Below, one piece after another: positions 5,134 to 6,947 of a DNA stretch of 6,947 nt. The DNA lies in assembly GCA_017476965.1 (NCBI GenBank), contig JAFUXX010000051.1, forward strand, positions 1 through 6,947, written 5' to 3'. The stretch's first letter is position 1. Each line of letters opens with the position of its first letter. Under the pieces are notes generated by a model. That model was given only the letters and a program-made list of their open reading frames with translations. It was not told the origin of the DNA and made no database searches. The position numbers and the translations under genes are program-made. This stretch comes from Kiritimatiellia bacterium (GTDB taxonomy: Bacteria; Verrucomicrobiota; Kiritimatiellia; RFP12; UBA3636).

Positions 5134-6402
5134 CTAGCGGACGACCTTTACGACCATCTGGTTCTTCTTGCCCGCGCGCAGGACGAACACCCTGCCGTCC
5201 GCGAGGCGGTCCTCGGTGACGGGCTCGGCGGCGCCGACGCGCTCGTTGCAGAGGTACAGGCCGCCGCCGTCGGCGACGCGGCGCGCTTCGCTCTGGCTCT
5301 TGAAGAGGCCGGCGAGCGCGGCGACGCGCGCGACGGGCTGCCCGATCGCGTCCGCGGCCGGAATCTCGGCCGAAGGGGCGTCCTCGAACACCGCCAGCAG
5401 TTCGTCCGCCGACATTCCGGCGAGAGTGCCGCCGAAAAGCGCCTGCGTGGCGCGGCGCGCCTGCGCGAGGCCCTCCTCGCCGTGGACGCGGCGCACCACG
5501 TCCTCCGCGAGCACCTTCTGCGCCTCGCGCTTCTCGGGCGCGGTGCGGACCGCCTCTTCGAGCTGCGCGATTTCGTCGAGCGGCAGGAACGTGAACGCCT
5601 TGAGGTAGCGGACCACCGCGGCGTCCTCGCTGCGCAGGAAGAACTGGTAGAACTTGTAGCACGACGTCTTCTTCGAGTCGAGGTACATCGCGTTGCCCTC
5701 GCTCTTGCCGAACTTCTTGCCGGCGGCGTCCTTCACGAGCGGGACGGTGACGCCGTAGCACTGCACGCCGCGCTGGTAGTGCACGAGGTCGGTGCCGGCC
5801 GTGATGTTGCCCCACTGGTCCGAGCCGCCGACTTCGACGCGGCAGCCGAAAGAGTCGTAGAGGTGCAGGAAGTCGTAGCCCTGCATCGTCTGGTAGCAGA
5901 ACTCCGTGAAACTCATGCCGCCGGGCGATTCGAGGCGGGCGCGCACGCTCTCCTTGTTGAGCATCGTGCCCATGCGGAAGTAGCGGCCGACGTCGCGCAG
6001 GTAGTCGATGAACGTGAACTTGCCGTGCCAGTCGAGGTTGTTGACGAGCGTCGCCGCGTTGGGGCCGGAACCGAAGTCGATGAACCGGCCGAGCTGCTCC
6101 TTGATGCACTCCGCGTTGTGCGCGATCGTCTCGGCCGTCTGGAGCTTGCGCTCGGTCGTCTTGCCCGAGGGGTCGCCGATCATGCCCGTCGCGCCGCCCA
6201 CGAGCGCGAGGACCTTGTGGCCCGCGCGCTGGTAGTGGCAGAGGTTCATGATCGCCACGAAGTTGCCGGCCTGCAGGCTGTCCGCCGAGGGGTCGAACCC
6301 GCAGTAGACGGTCTGCGGGGTCTTGAGCAGGTCGTACACCCCGGGGTCCGTCCAGTTGTCGAACAGACCGCGGGCCTTGAGGGTGTCTATGACGTGTTCC
6401 AT
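5134..6402 (-). CDS. tyrS: Tyrosyl-tRNA synthetase (422 aa) with a non-standard HIGH motif
   Basis: Class I synthetase that charges tRNA-Tyr in the cytosol; normal bacterial length. Catalytic domain about 1-320 with YCGFDP (33-38), GGATGMIGDPSGK (69-81), YQTMQGYD (170-177), GGSDQWGN (192-199) and KFGKS (230-234, the KMSKS loop). A C-terminal S4 RNA-binding domain follows (from about 350; LFKSQSEARRVADGG). Tyrosine-binding residues known from the Geobacillus enzyme are all kept: Y33, D77, Y170, Q174, D177 and Q196 correspond to Y34, D78, Y169, Q173, D176 and Q195. The ATP-site signature differs: S39, Q44 and N47 replace T40, H45 and H48, so HIGH reads QAGN. The ATG at 6400-6402 is 7 bases after the guaA stop with only a weak ribosome site, suggesting translational coupling. 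Confidence 0.96.
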   Translation of the reverse strand: MEHVIDTLKARGLFDNWTDPGVYDLLKTPQTVYCGFDPSADSLQAGNFVAIMNLCHYQRAGHKVLALVGGATGMIGDPSGKTTERKLQTAETIAHNAECIKEQLGRFIDFGSGPNAATLVNNLDWHGKFTFIDYLRDVGRYFRMGTMLNKESVRARLESPGGMSFTEFCYQTMQGYDFLHLYDSFGCRVEVGGSDQWGNITAGTDLVHYQRGVQCYGVTVPLVKDAAGKKFGKSEGNAMYLDSKKTSCYKFYQFFLRSEDAAVVRYLKAFTFLPLDEIAQLEEAVRTAPEKREAQKVLAEDVVRRVHGEEGLAQARRATQALFGGTLAGMSADELLAVFEDAPSAEIPAADAIGQPVARVAALAGLFKSQSEARRVADGGGLYLCNERVGAAEPVTEDRLADGRVFVLRAGKKNQMVVKVVR

Positions 6403-6409
6403 CGTTTCG

Positions 6410-6947
6410 CTATTCGTACTCGATCGTGGCCGACGGCTTGGGCGTCAGGTCGTAGAGGACGCGGTTCACGCCGGGCACTTCGGAGGTGATGCGCGCGACG
6501 ATCTTCGCGAGAAGCGCGTAGGGAATCTCCTCCACGGTCGCCGTCATAGCGTCGCGGGTGTTCACGGCGCGGATCACGACGGGCCAGTCGAAGGAGCGCC
6601 TGCCGTCCTTGACGCCGGTGCTCTTGAAGTCCGGCACCACGGTGAAGTACTGCCACACCTTGCCTTCGAGGCCGGCCCTGGCGAACTCCTCGCGCAGGAT
6701 GGCGTCGCTCCCGCGCACCGCTTCGAGGCGGTCGCGCGTGATCGCGCCAGGGCAGCGGACGCCGAGGCCGGGGCCGGGGAACGGCTGGCGCTCGACCATT
6801 CCGGCGGGCAGGCCGAGCGCGCGGCCGACGACGCGGACTTCGTCCTTGAAGAGCAGCTTGATCGGCTCGACGAGTTCGAAGTGCATCTCCGGCGGCAGGC
6901 CGCCGACGGTGTGGTGGCTCTTCACCGGGCCGCTGTCGAGGAGGTCC
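6410..6947 (-). CDS. guaA: GMP synthase (glutamine-hydrolysing), C-terminal part (start outside window)
   Basis: Converts XMP to GMP using glutamine and ATP, the last step of guanine nucleotide synthesis. About 178 residues are visible, ending with TAG at 6410-6412: the end of the ATP-pyrophosphatase domain and the whole C-terminal dimerisation domain. Recognisable blocks: GPVKSHHTVGGLPPEM, LFKDEVRVVGRALGLP, RQPFPGPGLGVR, WQYFTVVPDFKSTGV, IRAVNTRDAMTA and the terminal VNRVLYDLTPKPSATIEYE. The last matches the usual KPPATIEWE ending. The family normally has about 510-530 residues, so two thirds lie beyond the right edge (the glutaminase domain and the P-loop SGGVDS). The reading frame is open to position 6947; the GTG at 6923-6925 is an internal valine. 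First gene of the guaA-tyrS-mrp run in transcription order. Confidence 0.96.
   Translation of the reverse strand, partial: DLLDSGPVKSHHTVGGLPPEMHFELVEPIKLLFKDEVRVVGRALGLPAGMVERQPFPGPGLGVRCPGAITRDRLEAVRGSDAILREEFARAGLEGKVWQYFTVVPDFKSTGVKDGRRSFDWPVVIRAVNTRDAMTATVEEIPYALLAKIVARITSEVPGVNRVLYDLTPKPSATIEYE

Noticed and set aside
5078..6109. Extension of the Mrp frame to a 632-residue protein
   Set aside because: The added part overlaps tyrS in another frame and is Arg/Ala-rich without motifs; a strong ribosome site precedes the start at 5077.
5482..6489. 335-codon plus-strand frame opposite tyrS
   Set aside because: Complement of an unambiguous tyrS; its composition is that of an antisense shadow.

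Overview
The window is high-GC bacterial DNA with tightly packed genes. A PEP-CTERM-anchored protein, an AAA-ATPase/PD-(D/E)XK gene remnant of a type that expands in many host-associated and anaerobic genomes, and several unrecognised secreted proteins together suggest an uncultured member of the Planctomycetota-Verrucomicrobiota-Kiritimatiellota group. This placement is inference from gene content only; there is no rRNA or other strong phylogenetic marker.

Layout, left to right. (1) 1-482, plus: 3' part of a YhhQ/VUT-family queuosine-precursor transporter, cut by the window edge. It converges on (2) 483-1415, minus: a secreted protein of unknown family. The two stop codons abut in one palindromic hexamer. 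(3) 1521-2057, minus: a small PEP-CTERM surface protein followed by a strong hairpin terminator. (4) 2099-2713, minus: a small secreted beta-rich protein just upstream of (3), probably in the same transcript, with a good sigma-70-like promoter at 2792-2820. (5) 2837-3299, minus: a decayed AAA-ATPase/PD-(D/E)XK (DUF1703-type) gene. Only its extreme N-terminus and C-terminal nuclease-like domain survive, in different frames. (6) 3491-4168, plus: a multi-pass membrane protein of unknown function with conserved-looking acidic and His/Arg motifs. (7) 4211-6947, minus: a housekeeping run in transcription order guaA (3' end), tyrS and an Mrp/NBP35-type ATPase.

The right third is core metabolism: GMP synthesis, tyrosyl-tRNA charging and Fe-S carrier ATPase. 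The middle is an accessory zone of exported proteins and a pseudogene. The most unusual points are a tyrosyl-tRNA synthetase whose HIGH signature reads QAGN, the truncated nuclease gene broken right at its Walker A motif, and the paired secreted/PEP-CTERM genes. I found no CRISPR array, tRNA, rRNA or insertion sequence, and no clear evidence of a complete novel multi-gene system.
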